This document shows positions 30,778 through 39,692 of a stretch of 40,665 nt of DNA, one piece after another. The notes under the pieces were generated by a model. It was given only the letters and a program-made list of their open reading frames with translations, had not been told where the DNA came from and searched no databases. How positions within the stretch are numbered: position 1 is the first letter of the stretch; each line of letters begins with the position of its first letter. The stretch is from a virus: the IMG/VR virus record IMGVR_UViG_3300037248_000059, positions 1 to 40,665 of that record. One strand, given 5' to 3'. The position numbers were made by a program, and so were the translations under genes.

Positions 30778-32654
30778 GTGTTCCGGAAGGCTTGGAGTCG
30801 GAACGAGACTTTGTTCAGGAAAACTCCCCAACCGCCTGGCATGAAATCGTAATCTGCGATACTGACTCATCCGAGGCCAAAGTAGCTGCCATGCGGCTCA
30901 ATGCTCTCGGCAGCCTGTTTTTCTTCTCCTATCACATCCTGCGACACTTTAGACTTTCCCGGAACCTCCACGCTTACATGTGCAAGGAATTGGAGAGAGA
31001 CACCCTCCGGCTAGGCATGGAGATCCCGCGGGACCACTTCAAAACAACGGTAGCGTCTGTTTCCGCCCCGATGTGGTGGGCTCTCCCGTTTACGGCCGAG
31101 GATGAAGACCTGATGTGCGCGCTCGGGTATTCCGAGGAGTGGATACGCTGGATGCACCGCGCACACCACTCCTCGACTCGCACCATGATTGCCTCTGAAA
31201 CCATTGGGAATGCCCGCAAGATTGGTGTTAAGATCGACGGCCACTACAGCTCAAACCGCGTCTTTCGAGACCTATTTAAGAGCATCCTCCCCAAAGACAC
31301 GGCGCGCTGGAATCAGGACTCGATGACTCACAACCGTCTAGACGGTGAGTATCACGGTGAGGGTACGTTCGACTTCATTGGGGTCAAAGGAGCTTTGCAG
31401 TCACGCCACTACAACCGCCAGGTGATTGATGATGCGGTAGGTGAAAAAGCGATCAACTCTGAAGTCGTCATGGAAACGACGATCGATTGGGTAAAGAAGC
31501 TGCCGGGCGCCTTCGATTCGGATCCGCGCCGGCCGCACGCGATGGCAGATCAGTTGTTTATTGGCAACCGTTGGTCGCACCGTGATCTTGGGACTTGGCT
31601 CAGAAAGAATGACCCTTCTCTCCAGTTCATTACCCATTCGGCAGAAGGTGGATGCTGCCCCCTGCACCCGATCGGCCAGCCGATATTTCCGGAAGAGTTC
31701 ACAATGGAGAAGCTGGCTGACATACGGAGGATCGAAGGAGCGTACAACTACGCTGCTCAGTTCAGGAATAACCCAGTTGCTCCCGAAGCGGTGCGGTTCA
31801 AGGAAACATGGCTACGGAACTACCACATTGATGCTTGGAAGGAACCAAAAAGTTCGAACGAGATCAAGCCAGAAGAACGGATGAAAGTGGCCAACTGGGG
31901 TCAGTTGACCGACAAAAACAGGTTGGAGGCTTTGGGAATCATAGAGGACAAGGCAGAGGCAATGGGTGCGACTCCTGAACGTCTGAAGAAGGCGATGATT
32001 CACGAGGTCAAGGAAGGAGAGGCCATTGGAGACATCAGAGCTGGGGAACTCGATCGCTTTGCTTTCATGGACCCTAACCACTCGGGAGAGTTTGGGAGGG
32101 CGCGAAACGCAATACTTGTCGTTGGTGTCTACAACCGACCTCCTGCCCAGCGAAGAATCTATCTTCTCGATTGTTGGGCGAAGGCTTGCAACCACGAAGA
32201 GTGGCTCGATGCTGCGCTTTCGACGAAAGCTGGTAATCGCGGTCTGGTTGTTAAATGGCGATGTCACAGCCTCTATATCGAGAGTGAGGTCGCTGGTCAG
32301 CAGGGTTGGAAATATGCCATTAAAGAGCGGATGAAGAATATGGGAATCGATGCCTGCTTCTCCGTTCGTGGCCTGAAAACTGACCGCTCGGAGAACGCTA
32401 AAACCAACCGGATTATCGGAATGGAGTCGATCTATGAGAACGGATTCTTCTGGGTCAGGCGCGTAGGATGCGAGGCTTTCCTCGAGGAATATAGCGAGTA
32501 CCCGAACGGCGCGACGATGGATTTGCTTGACTTGGCTGGATACCTGCCTCAGACTTGGAGCGGAAGTTCGCGCGCTCAGGCACGTGAGTTTGTGGCGGAA
32601 GAGATGGACCGCCGAAAGAAACTGATGTCCAACGTCTCGATCGCAGGATACTGA
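30774..32654 (+). CDS. terL: Terminase large subunit
   Basis: 626 aa from GTG 30774. The ATPase motif is EIPRDHFKTTVAS (85-95), a terminase Walker A variant in which Arg-Asp-His-Phe replaces the G-rich loop. The C-terminal RNase H-like nuclease begins near residue 430 (FAFMDPNHSG with the metal Asp) and continues with LLDCWAKACNHEEWLDAAL. It cuts and pumps DNA into proheads at the portal. Length is typical. The one-base overlap with the portal gene indicates coupling. Confidence 0.85.
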   Translation: MSVPEGLESERDFVQENSPTAWHEIVICDTDSSEAKVAAMRLNALGSLFFFSYHILRHFRLSRNLHAYMCKELERDTLRLGMEIPRDHFKTTVASVSAPMWWALPFTAEDEDLMCALGYSEEWIRWMHRAHHSSTRTMIASETIGNARKIGVKIDGHYSSNRVFRDLFKSILPKDTARWNQDSMTHNRLDGEYHGEGTFDFIGVKGALQSRHYNRQVIDDAVGEKAINSEVVMETTIDWVKKLPGAFDSDPRRPHAMADQLFIGNRWSHRDLGTWLRKNDPSLQFITHSAEGGCCPLHPIGQPIFPEEFTMEKLADIRRIEGAYNYAAQFRNNPVAPEAVRFKETWLRNYHIDAWKEPKSSNEIKPEERMKVANWGQLTDKNRLEALGIIEDKAEAMGATPERLKKAMIHEVKEGEAIGDIRAGELDRFAFMDPNHSGEFGRARNAILVVGVYNRPPAQRRIYLLDCWAKACNHEEWLDAALSTKAGNRGLVVKWRCHSLYIESEVAGQQGWKYAIKERMKNMGIDACFSVRGLKTDRSENAKTNRIIGMESIYENGFFWVRRVGCEAFLEEYSEYPNGATMDLLDLAGYLPQTWSGSSRAQAREFVAEEMDRRKKLMSNVSIAGY

Positions 32655-34606
32655 TGCCCATTCCGGCCGAAGTGCCAATTTCGCATGTATTCTCAGACAC
32701 CCGAGTCGCTGATATTGAAGGCTATGCGAAAGACAGAATCCAGTCTCTAGTCCGCGGCCTGCGTGGTATCCGGGAAGAAAAAATCAGTAAGTGGCGCAAG
32801 GTCTACGCTGGCACGCCGCGAGAGAAAACGAAATCCTTCCCTTGGCAGAACGCCTCAAACGTCGTCATCCAGTTGGTCGGATCTTATGTCGATCAGCTTG
32901 TGGCCAAGATCGTCATGGGTTCGGTGGCGATGGAACCGCTGTACGTTGCTGAACTGGTTGGGGAATTTGACCAGCAGCAGCGTGCGGAGATGCAGCGGGT
33001 AGCGGTTGAGGAGTGGCTATCCTACCGAATGCTCGAGCCGTCGCAGGTCAACTACCTACCAAAGGCCGTGATCTGGATTCGCAACATGGTTCGCTACGGA
33101 TTTGGGTCTATTAAAGTCATTCCGGAGAAAGTAGTCGAGCAGGTGGTCACGGACGGCGGTGGGTTCCGTGAGTATGTCCGCCACAACGGACCAGTGGCCT
33201 ATCCGATCATGTTCGAAGACTTCCTGATGCCATCGACAACGATTGAGATTGAGCGCGCGCCATTCATCGCCCAGCGTGCGCGGTGCGAACGATTTGAGAT
33301 TGAGGCAATGCTTCACGATCCCAGTTACAACCGAAAGCGTATCCAGGAGGCTTTGAAGTCACCTACTCGCCAGGGTCCGGATCGTAACCAGCAGCAGATC
33401 GAGAATGAGACCGGCGCCAAGGTTGATATGGGCAACCCGGTGGTCGATCAATGGGATGTGTATGAGTGTTATTTCCCGTATCAGGTAGGAGGGAAGAAGT
33501 TCCAGCTTGTAGAAACCTGCATCACGGACGACAACGCGGAAAATCCGCAGTGGATCAAAGGGGTATTCAACTGGCTACCAGATAACTCGTTACCCTACAT
33601 TGGGGCTCGTCTAGGCTCGGATGGTGAGCGCGCCTATGGATTTGGCTTCTGCGAGATGCTCAAGGATTATCAGGAGGAAGTCACTGCTATCCATAATCGC
33701 CGCGGAGATGCTTCCACCTTGGCGAACACGAATCTGATCCGGATCGACACCGGCCAGCAGATTGACACCCAGTTCTCGATCTTCCCGAATGCCACAGTAC
33801 CAGCGGCGAAAGATGCCATCGAAGTCATCCCATTAGGTCGCACGGCCAACGAGACGATCGGTGACGAAAATATGACTTTGGAGCTGGCGCAGGATCGCGC
33901 CGGAGTCGGGCCATCTTCATCTGGTGCTGGTGGAGGGACGGTTAACAAGAAAGGTTCCTACTCGGCAATGGGGACGATGGCGACCATGCAGGAGGGAAAC
34001 TCAAGGTCGAACTTGAACGTGACTGAGTTCCGGCAGAGTCACTACTGCTTTGGCCGTCTGACGTTGCTTTACGACGCCCACTTTGGCGTGGATGAACGCG
34101 ACATGAAGGCGCTGGGGAAACAGGCGCAGTTCCTGCAGAAGGCTCTCGATAACGTCAAAAGTGGCAGCATCATTCTTCCGATCAGGGCCGCGACGGGCTC
34201 AGTCAACAAGGAAATCGAAAAGCAGAACTTAATGCTTTTGTTGAACAACTGGCGCAGTCATGTTCAGATGGTGACGCAGTTGATGCAGCAGATGTCGAAC
34301 CCACTGGCACCGCCTGAGCTGACAGATTATGTGGGGAACGTAATTCTGGCGTCCAATGTTCTGATGACGAAGATTTGCCGCGACTTCAATTTCACGGACC
34401 CGTCAGCCATCCTACCGGAGCCATTGGGGATTCAGGATAAGATCGATGAGATCGAGGATCAGGGCCGTATCAAACAAATCCAGAAGGCTTTGCAGTTGTC
34501 GATGCCAGCTTTACAACAGCAGTCGCAGGGACAGGGGCAACCGGAAGGAGGCGCGGTCACGAGTGCCGGAGCGTCTCCTGCGGCTGTCCCAGAGGCAGTC
34601 CAATGA
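32654..34606 (+). CDS. Portal protein
   Basis: 650 aa. A W-rich N-terminal clip region (KSFPWQNASNVVIQLV), a long alpha/beta wing (FRARLG-like YIGARLGSDGERAYGFGFCE), the stem helices (MLKDYQEEVTAIHNRRGDAS) and a Gln-rich C-terminus (QQQSQGQGQPEGG) are typical of large portal proteins. It forms the dodecameric DNA channel. Position directly after terL supports the call. Confidence 0.8.
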   Translation: MPIPAEVPISHVFSDTRVADIEGYAKDRIQSLVRGLRGIREEKISKWRKVYAGTPREKTKSFPWQNASNVVIQLVGSYVDQLVAKIVMGSVAMEPLYVAELVGEFDQQQRAEMQRVAVEEWLSYRMLEPSQVNYLPKAVIWIRNMVRYGFGSIKVIPEKVVEQVVTDGGGFREYVRHNGPVAYPIMFEDFLMPSTTIEIERAPFIAQRARCERFEIEAMLHDPSYNRKRIQEALKSPTRQGPDRNQQQIENETGAKVDMGNPVVDQWDVYECYFPYQVGGKKFQLVETCITDDNAENPQWIKGVFNWLPDNSLPYIGARLGSDGERAYGFGFCEMLKDYQEEVTAIHNRRGDASTLANTNLIRIDTGQQIDTQFSIFPNATVPAAKDAIEVIPLGRTANETIGDENMTLELAQDRAGVGPSSSGAGGGTVNKKGSYSAMGTMATMQEGNSRSNLNVTEFRQSHYCFGRLTLLYDAHFGVDERDMKALGKQAQFLQKALDNVKSGSIILPIRAATGSVNKEIEKQNLMLLLNNWRSHVQMVTQLMQQMSNPLAPPELTDYVGNVILASNVLMTKICRDFNFTDPSAILPEPLGIQDKIDEIEDQGRIKQIQKALQLSMPALQQQSQGQGQPEGGAVTSAGASPAAVPEAVQ

Positions 34607-34905
34607 CGGAAGAGATCAAGAGCAAGGCATGGAACGAGGCAATCACCCCCCGATTGGAAACTCTCCGTGCCTGGTTCGGTAGTTCTGAGTGGAAAGATGG
34701 GGTTCGCGCCTACTTGAACGAAGTCCTCTCGCAACGCCGAGAGCATCTGGAAAACAAGGGCAACGAGCACGGCTCAGACCAGTTCATCAAGGGCCAGATC
34801 GCGATGTTGAAAGAGATTATTGCTATACCAACGGTGATCGACAGGCACATTGAACTGGCTGAGAAAAACAAAGACGGCGCTCCAAAAGGAGACGCTGGCT
34901 ATTGA
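34603..34905 (+). CDS. Small head-region protein, unknown
   Basis: 100 aa; ATGA overlap with the portal gene. Helical and charged (AWNEAITPRLETLRAWFGSS, QFIKGQIAMLKEIIAIP). Many phages carry a small helical protein here, sometimes a head-completion or scaffold partner. No family recognised. Confidence 0.6.
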   Translation: MTEEIKSKAWNEAITPRLETLRAWFGSSEWKDGVRAYLNEVLSQRREHLENKGNEHGSDQFIKGQIAMLKEIIAIPTVIDRHIELAEKNKDGAPKGDAGY

Positions 34906-34922
34906 CCACAAAGGGATTGTTC

Positions 34923-34951
34923 TTGACAACGCTGCAATCTTTGTTCTAAGT
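34923..34951 (+). promoter_or_regulatory. Promoter before scaffold/capsid genes, leaderless start
   Basis: Perfect TTGACA (34923-34928), 16-17 base spacer, TCTAAG/CTAAGT. The ATG at 34959 is 8-9 bases after the -10 box, so the transcript would start at or next to it; no SD exists. This gives the capsid genes their own promoter. Confidence 0.6.
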
Positions 34952-34958
34952 TCCGCTC

Positions 34959-35654
34959 ATGGCCATCTTCAACCAGCAGGTTGATCCCGAGAAAATACTT
35001 GGCATGAAGCCGGAAGATTTGAAGACGAAACTCGAGTCTGCGGCCAGCAAAGAAGACGTCACAAACCTTGGGAAGCAGTTCGAAACAATCAGTAGCGGAC
35101 TGCAGGAATTAAAAAACTCTCTCGCCGCGCTGAAACCAAAAGAGCCAGAAGCTGTCATCGTGGATGAAGGCGATCCCACGACCAATCTTCTACTGGATCC
35201 CAAGAAATTTGTTAAGGATGAAACCAAAGTGTTGCAGAGCCAGCAGATTGAGACGCAGGCGCAGCTTCAAGAGATGCGCGCGAGGCAAAACCCAGCATTA
35301 GCCGGGATTTTCTCCAAGTACGGATCGGAGATGGTTGCTCTGGCTGAAAAGATGCCGTTGGCGCAAAGGGCTCAGCCTGGATTCTGGGAATGGCACGCGC
35401 GGACTTTTGTTGGTGATAAGGTGGTCACCGGTAAGCTCGACCGGGAATCCTATCCATCCCTTATTGGTTCCTCGACTGTAGGCGTCCGGTCAGACGGTGA
35501 CCAGGGTGACCCGAACATGGGATTTGATGCACCCGTTGCCGAATGGCTGAAGGGTCGCAACATCCCGCTAGCCAAAGCCGCTAAGATCCATCAAATCATG
35601 GGCAAGGACGGCGATACGATCTCGATTGCGAACTATAAGGCTGGCAATGCCTAA
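34959..35654 (+). CDS. Scaffold-like head assembly protein
   Basis: 231 aa. The N-terminal half is coiled-coil (KLESAASKEDVTNLGKQFET, LQEMRARQNPALAG), acidic and Lys-rich; the C-terminal half is more compact. Its place between portal and capsid genes and its helical character suit a scaffolding protein, though no protease or known family motif is seen. Confidence 0.55.
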   Translation: MAIFNQQVDPEKILGMKPEDLKTKLESAASKEDVTNLGKQFETISSGLQELKNSLAALKPKEPEAVIVDEGDPTTNLLLDPKKFVKDETKVLQSQQIETQAQLQEMRARQNPALAGIFSKYGSEMVALAEKMPLAQRAQPGFWEWHARTFVGDKVVTGKLDRESYPSLIGSSTVGVRSDGDQGDPNMGFDAPVAEWLKGRNIPLAKAAKIHQIMGKDGDTISIANYKAGNA

Positions 35655-36321
35655 CCAAGACGACAAGCCCTACAATATTGACGATCTGATTAAGCAGTCG
35701 AAAGTTCAGACTGTCTCCACTCCTCCTCCGGTAACCGAAAAACCAAAGCCACACAACGGGATGTTCAAGGGGCAGGACGGTAGAAACCTTTGGCGCTACG
35801 AAGTGGATGGAGAGACGTACATCTACCCGAAGCCGATCGAGGAGATGACGGAAGATGACGTCTACAAACTGACTCCGCGATTCTCCGACATCACCGCGGG
35901 CAGACTTCCCCAGAACCTGAACGCGACATTCAAGGATCCACAGTGGGCCGGGTATTGGTTCAATAAGACAGCTCGGAGCGGAGTCCGCGTGCAAGAGGCG
36001 CGTGCGATGGGGTTCGTCCCCGCGACTCGGGATGATGTCAAGGAACTCGTGGCCGGTTTGGATGATGCGAATGGAGCGATCGAGCAGCACGACGTCGTTC
36101 TCATGAAGATCCATAAGGCCAAACTGTTCGGCCGGTACGCCACGCTGATTGCTCAGGCGAAGGCGCGCGGCGGGATTGAGCGGTACAAGCAGGCGGCAGA
36201 GAATGAAGTCATGGCCCACGGCGGCGATCTGACCAAAGGCCGGTACTTCCACACTCCGCAGGCGACGGACGAATTTCAGGGACTGGGACCAGTAGTTAAC
36301 ATGCCCACAGTGGCGACATAG
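35647..36321 (+). CDS. Head-region protein, unknown
   Basis: 224 aa from ATG 35647 (8-base overlap). MPNQDDKPYNIDDLIKQSK, then WRYEVDGETYIYPKPIEEMT, an aromatic central part (WAGYWFNKTARSG) and long helices (IERYKQAAENEV). Function unknown; conserved position within a head operon suggests a structural or assembly role. Confidence 0.6.
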   Translation: MPNQDDKPYNIDDLIKQSKVQTVSTPPPVTEKPKPHNGMFKGQDGRNLWRYEVDGETYIYPKPIEEMTEDDVYKLTPRFSDITAGRLPQNLNATFKDPQWAGYWFNKTARSGVRVQEARAMGFVPATRDDVKELVAGLDDANGAIEQHDVVLMKIHKAKLFGRYATLIAQAKARGGIERYKQAAENEVMAHGGDLTKGRYFHTPQATDEFQGLGPVVNMPTVAT

Positions 36322-36330
36322 GAGAACGAC

Positions 36331-36975
36331 ATGGCTGTTCTTTCAACACACTTGCCGATCATTGCGGTGCAGACGGTATCCGGGAACCAAGAAGATATTT
36401 TCAACTACTTGGAGGGCGCGACCCAGACTTTTAACAATGGGACCCCGGTTGTCGTTTCCTCGGGCGCCGTGATTGCTTCCACTTCCCCCCTGAGTACCAC
36501 GAACCAGTTGGTTGGAATCGCCATGTATGCCGGCCACAATCTCGCTAGTGCTGGGAAGGGTGCATCCCCCCTGTACGGATCGATCGGTTTCCCTGGCGGC
36601 GCACCGACTTACGGGACAGTTCCGAATCAGACTTCCGCTGTGAACTTGCTTCATGGCTCGCCGTTTGTTGATGGGTTGATGCCGGTTCAGATCGCAGTGG
36701 AAGATACGATTTTCGAAGTTCAAGTGGACAACTCCACCGGTTCGAGCCAGGCAGCTACAACTTCGGCGATCGGCAAGTATTATGCCTTAATCACGGATGC
36801 AAATAGCTGGTGGTACTTGGATTTAAATACCGCCGCTACCACGCCGGGGACGCTGCCTTGTGTTGTCGTTTCGCTGAATCCGCAGGACTTGGTGGCTGGC
36901 TCGACAACGACTCAGGTGAACAATGGGCGCGTCAGAATTCGCTTCCTGCCCGGAGCAAGCCAGTTAGTAGCGTAA
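36331..36975 (+). CDS. Head decoration / stabilisation-like protein
   Basis: 214 aa with SD GGAGAACG. Beta-rich, Gly/Thr-rich: FNNGTPVVVSSGAVIAST, LVGIAMYAGHNLAS, MPVQIAVEDTIFEVQVD and RVRIRFLPG. This strand pattern and its position just before the capsid gene match phage decoration or head-stabilising proteins (gpD-like). Assignment by character and context. Confidence 0.6.
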   Translation: MAVLSTHLPIIAVQTVSGNQEDIFNYLEGATQTFNNGTPVVVSSGAVIASTSPLSTTNQLVGIAMYAGHNLASAGKGASPLYGSIGFPGGAPTYGTVPNQTSAVNLLHGSPFVDGLMPVQIAVEDTIFEVQVDNSTGSSQAATTSAIGKYYALITDANSWWYLDLNTAATTPGTLPCVVVSLNPQDLVAGSTTTQVNNGRVRIRFLPGASQLVA

Positions 36976-37046
36976 CTGCAATGACACTAAAGTTCAGGGT
37001 GATCGAACATCCTGTAATGTGTTGAAAAGAGGGTATCTATATCACG

Positions 37047-38000
37047 ATGGTTCGCAACCAGTTCTTTCAAGCAATGAGCATCGACGTCGCGCATAATTTT
37101 ATTGAATTTCTGGACCTTCGCCAGAAGGCGGTGCAGTTCCGCTCGATATTCAACGTGCATCCGTCCAAAAAGGCGTATGAGGATGCGGTGCACTACGCTG
37201 GGTTCGGTCCGGCGCAGCCGAAGAACGAAGGCGAAGCGGTCGTCTATGACAACCTAATCCAGGGCGGTACTCGCCGGTACGTTCACCAGACTTACGGGTT
37301 GGGCGTGCGGATGTCCTATGAGCTGATGCAGGACGACCAGACGGGGATGATGGAACAGAGTCCCAAGGGTCTGGTGCAGTCGCACATCTTCGCCCAAGAG
37401 CAGACGGCGGCAAACGTGTTCAATTTGGGGTTCTCCTCGACTGGAACACTGACCGATGATGGGGTGTCGCTGTTTAATAACCAACACCCGTTGCTGGGTG
37501 GGATTGCGGCTACGAACATCGCTCCAGGAGTTGGGTCATTCTCTACGGCTTCCGGGACCTATCCGAATCGGCCGGCAGTGGACGCTGATCTGTCATTTAC
37601 CGCATTGCAGTACGCGACGATGACTTTCCAGCGGATGCCGAACGCGCGCGGCTTGGTTGTGGCCGTCCGTCCGAAGCATCTTCGGATTCCGCCTGAGCTT
37701 GAGTTCATTGCCATTGAACTGCTGGGATCGGCTGGAAAGCCATACACTTCTGACAACGAAGTGAACTCACTTCTGGCGACAGGCCTGAGCTACGAGTTGA
37801 ACTCGTATTTCACCTCGCCGTCCGAGTGGTTCCTGACTGGGAACAAGGACGAGCACCGTCTAATGTTCTTCGAGCGGCAATCGATCTACGGTGACTACGA
37901 TCGAGACTTCGACCAGCAGGCGCTCAAGTTTCTGGGTATTGCGCGGTACAGCGCCGGCGCGGATACGTGGTTGAATACCTTTGGAAGTCTCGGGCCATAG
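37047..38000 (+). CDS. Major capsid protein (Mu gpT-like, HK97 fold)
   Basis: 317 aa. VAHNFIEFLDLRQKAVQFRS, an E-loop-like region (GEAVVYDNLIQGGTRRYVHQ), GLGVRMSYELMQDD, LFNNQHPLLGG and a basic turn followed by RYSAGADTWLNTFG fit the gpT/HK97-fold capsid family. Forms the head shell. SD is weak (AGAGGG 14 bases upstream); a TATCTATAT element just before ATG is noted but not called. A likely folding client of the co-chaperonin encoded upstream. Confidence 0.8.
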   Translation: MVRNQFFQAMSIDVAHNFIEFLDLRQKAVQFRSIFNVHPSKKAYEDAVHYAGFGPAQPKNEGEAVVYDNLIQGGTRRYVHQTYGLGVRMSYELMQDDQTGMMEQSPKGLVQSHIFAQEQTAANVFNLGFSSTGTLTDDGVSLFNNQHPLLGGIAATNIAPGVGSFSTASGTYPNRPAVDADLSFTALQYATMTFQRMPNARGLVVAVRPKHLRIPPELEFIAIELLGSAGKPYTSDNEVNSLLATGLSYELNSYFTSPSEWFLTGNKDEHRLMFFERQSIYGDYDRDFDQQALKFLGIARYSAGADTWLNTFGSLGP

Positions 38001-38006
38001 GATAGA

Positions 38007-38282
38007 ATGTTCTCTATGTGGGCCGCGAAACATGCCGATCATGGAGCTTGGTTCACCTGTATGCGGTCTGGCATTCGTTCTAACCTGGATGAAATGATCT
38101 GGGAGCAGGGTAGGCTGATTTCGCCGGAGTTCTCAGACATCATCGCGGGTGGGGCGTTCGGACTGCTCGGCGCAAGGGATGCGGATATAGCACGCCGGAT
38201 CAAGCAGAACGTGAGCGACCTACAACCGCATCCTAAACTGGCGCAGGGAAACTTGCCGGACGACGAGGTCTATTTCGACTGA
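38007..38282 (+). CDS. Small late protein, unknown
   Basis: 91 aa from ATG 38007, with GGAT close upstream. FSMWAAKHADHGAWFTCMRS and GGAFGLLGARDADIARRI; helical with a conserved-looking GLLGARDADIA motif. No family recognised; the position after capsid suggests head completion. Confidence 0.55.
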   Translation: MFSMWAAKHADHGAWFTCMRSGIRSNLDEMIWEQGRLISPEFSDIIAGGAFGLLGARDADIARRIKQNVSDLQPHPKLAQGNLPDDEVYFD

Positions 38283-38539
38283 TGCTGATTACTCCCAAAG
38301 CAGGAACGATGGATCCGAACGCCGGCAAGAGCGTGGAGGAGCTGACGAACTACGATTTTAGCCAGCAGCCGGAGAGTATGCGGTTCCACCATCACTCGGA
38401 GCTATTGAGTCATTGCAAGGATAAAGATCCGGCCATGCCTCAACAAGATGACGGTGTGTCGAATATGAACAATCCGATGCCGGATTCTGGATCAGCACGA
38501 AAGCAAGGTGGACCGACTTCACGTCGCCACAGGCCGTAA
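38282..38539 (+). CDS. Small polar late protein, unknown
   Basis: 85 aa from ATG 38282 (TGATG overlap); ATG 38309 is an alternative. Asn/Pro/Gln-rich with a His cluster (MRFHHHSELLSHC) and a basic end (TSRRHRP). Likely disordered; function unknown. Confidence 0.5.
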   Translation: MLITPKAGTMDPNAGKSVEELTNYDFSQQPESMRFHHHSELLSHCKDKDPAMPQQDDGVSNMNNPMPDSGSARKQGGPTSRRHRP

Positions 38540-38593
38540 CCTCGACTTAACCCATGTGCCGGAGAGCTTGGTATAGGCCCGGTGGGAGGATAA

Positions 38594-39496
38594 ATGCCAC
38601 GTAATCAACGGATACTGCAAGCCGATACCCCAGTTCCAGACGGAATGATAAGCATTTCTGCGCTGGACTTCGATACGACAACAGGGACAGGGACATACAC
38701 CCGAATCGCGGCAGGCGAGATTTCTCTTCGTATCTCAACCACCACGCCGAGTGTCAGCCTGGCTTCACTGTCTGGTTTTCCAATGCGGTTTGGGATGCAG
38801 GATGATCTACAGGAGAGGTTCGGTAGCGGCATTCCGAATGGATCTTCCGGGAGTCCGATTGGCTTCCCGACAACGCTCTCAACAGCGAACGCTGCGGCGG
38901 GGAACGGGGTCAACATCGCGGTTATTAGCAGCGTCAATTTTTCGGTTGGCATGTCAGTTGTCATTGACACGGTGGCCTCGACGGTGCAGGAAAAGACTTC
39001 CGTGACGGCAATCCCTGATAGCACCCATATCACGGTGCAGACTTTGGCGAATGCCCATACAAGCCCGTTCCCGATTTCGGCTCATGTGTTTACCACTCCG
39101 GCTGGCGTCTCTGGATCCCCGCCGTATGCTGGGATCACACAACTCACTCCCGTGACCGCGCCGCGGCCGAAGGGGCTACGGATCAAGCAGATCAACGCGA
39201 TCTACATTATCAATACGACCAATGCCACAGCGAACACGATCGGCCTATCGCTCATTCAGTACACCAACAATGTGGTGGCGCCGACCGCGACGGCCTTGTT
39301 GACTAATGCCCAGAATGGCATGTCACTGACGGCATCGGCGAATCCCTACGTGACACCAATCCCGATTCCGGTTGCGAACCAAACGTTCATAACGGGACAG
39401 AATTCGCAATTGATTCTGGAGTGGGACATCACTGCAGGAACCACGGTGGACATCTTGGGTGTTACGATCATCGCAGACTTCAACCTGGATAACTAG
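38594..39496 (+). CDS. Virion protein, beta-rich (300 aa)
   Basis: 300 aa with SD GGGAGGATAA. Strand-rich and Thr/Ser/Ile-rich (ISISALDFDTTTGTGTYTRI, GISQL-like AGITQLTPVTAPRPKG, INAIYIINTTNATANTIGLS, LILEWDITAGTTVDILGV). The second half is a jelly-roll-like pattern seen in phage virion accessory proteins. Role unknown. Confidence 0.6.
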   Translation: MPRNQRILQADTPVPDGMISISALDFDTTTGTGTYTRIAAGEISLRISTTTPSVSLASLSGFPMRFGMQDDLQERFGSGIPNGSSGSPIGFPTTLSTANAAAGNGVNIAVISSVNFSVGMSVVIDTVASTVQEKTSVTAIPDSTHITVQTLANAHTSPFPISAHVFTTPAGVSGSPPYAGITQLTPVTAPRPKGLRIKQINAIYIINTTNATANTIGLSLIQYTNNVVAPTATALLTNAQNGMSLTASANPYVTPIPIPVANQTFITGQNSQLILEWDITAGTTVDILGVTIIADFNLDN

Positions 39497-39497
39497 C

Positions 39498-39692
39498 GTG
39501 TACCATTACGGTCGGCAATCCGAAGCTCACGAGTATCTGAATGGCCAGTGTCTGCATTGCCAGATGTACAAGGTCAATGTGGACCGATTGAGCCATGTGT
39601 GCACCCCGGCGCGCGAGAAGTTCATTGACGACCAGTACAAGGAGCGCGCTGCAAATTTGCAGGCTGGGGGTGTGTCATCGCCAACGACATAA
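39498..39692 (+). CDS. Small zinc-knuckle protein; zero-frame part of a likely frameshift pair
   Basis: 64 aa from GTG 39498, two bases after the previous stop. YLNGQCLHCQMYKVNVDRLS then HVCTP gives three Cys and nearby His for one zinc knuckle. Codons for ANLQ near the end form palindrome copy 5, which contains the slippery heptamer A AAT TTG. Only ten residues follow in the zero frame, while the -1 frame runs on for 97 codons. Confidence 0.55.
   Translation: MYHYGRQSEAHEYLNGQCLHCQMYKVNVDRLSHVCTPAREKFIDDQYKERAANLQAGGVSSPTT
39649..39662. repeat. Palindrome copy 5 (contains slippery heptamer)
   Basis: Perfect CTGCAAATTTGCAG inside the end of the small gene; its centre is the A AAT TTG heptamer (39653-39659). 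Confidence 0.9.
39653..39659 (+). promoter_or_regulatory. Candidate -1 frameshift site (A AAT TTG)
   Basis: Correct X XXY YYZ phase in the zero frame. AAGGAG (39639-39644) lies 8 bases upstream as an SD-like stimulator. The surrounding palindrome could add RNA structure around the site. Confidence 0.5.

Noticed and set aside
31812-32678. Long minus-strand ORF (288 codons) opposite terL
   Set aside because: It lies entirely opposite a recognised terminase gene, has no SD or promoter, and its sequence is Arg/Ser-rich without any domain; a shadow frame.
35596-36252. 218-codon minus-strand ORF opposite head genes
   Set aside because: Opposite two overlapping plus-strand genes with proper SD and overlap signals; no family features.
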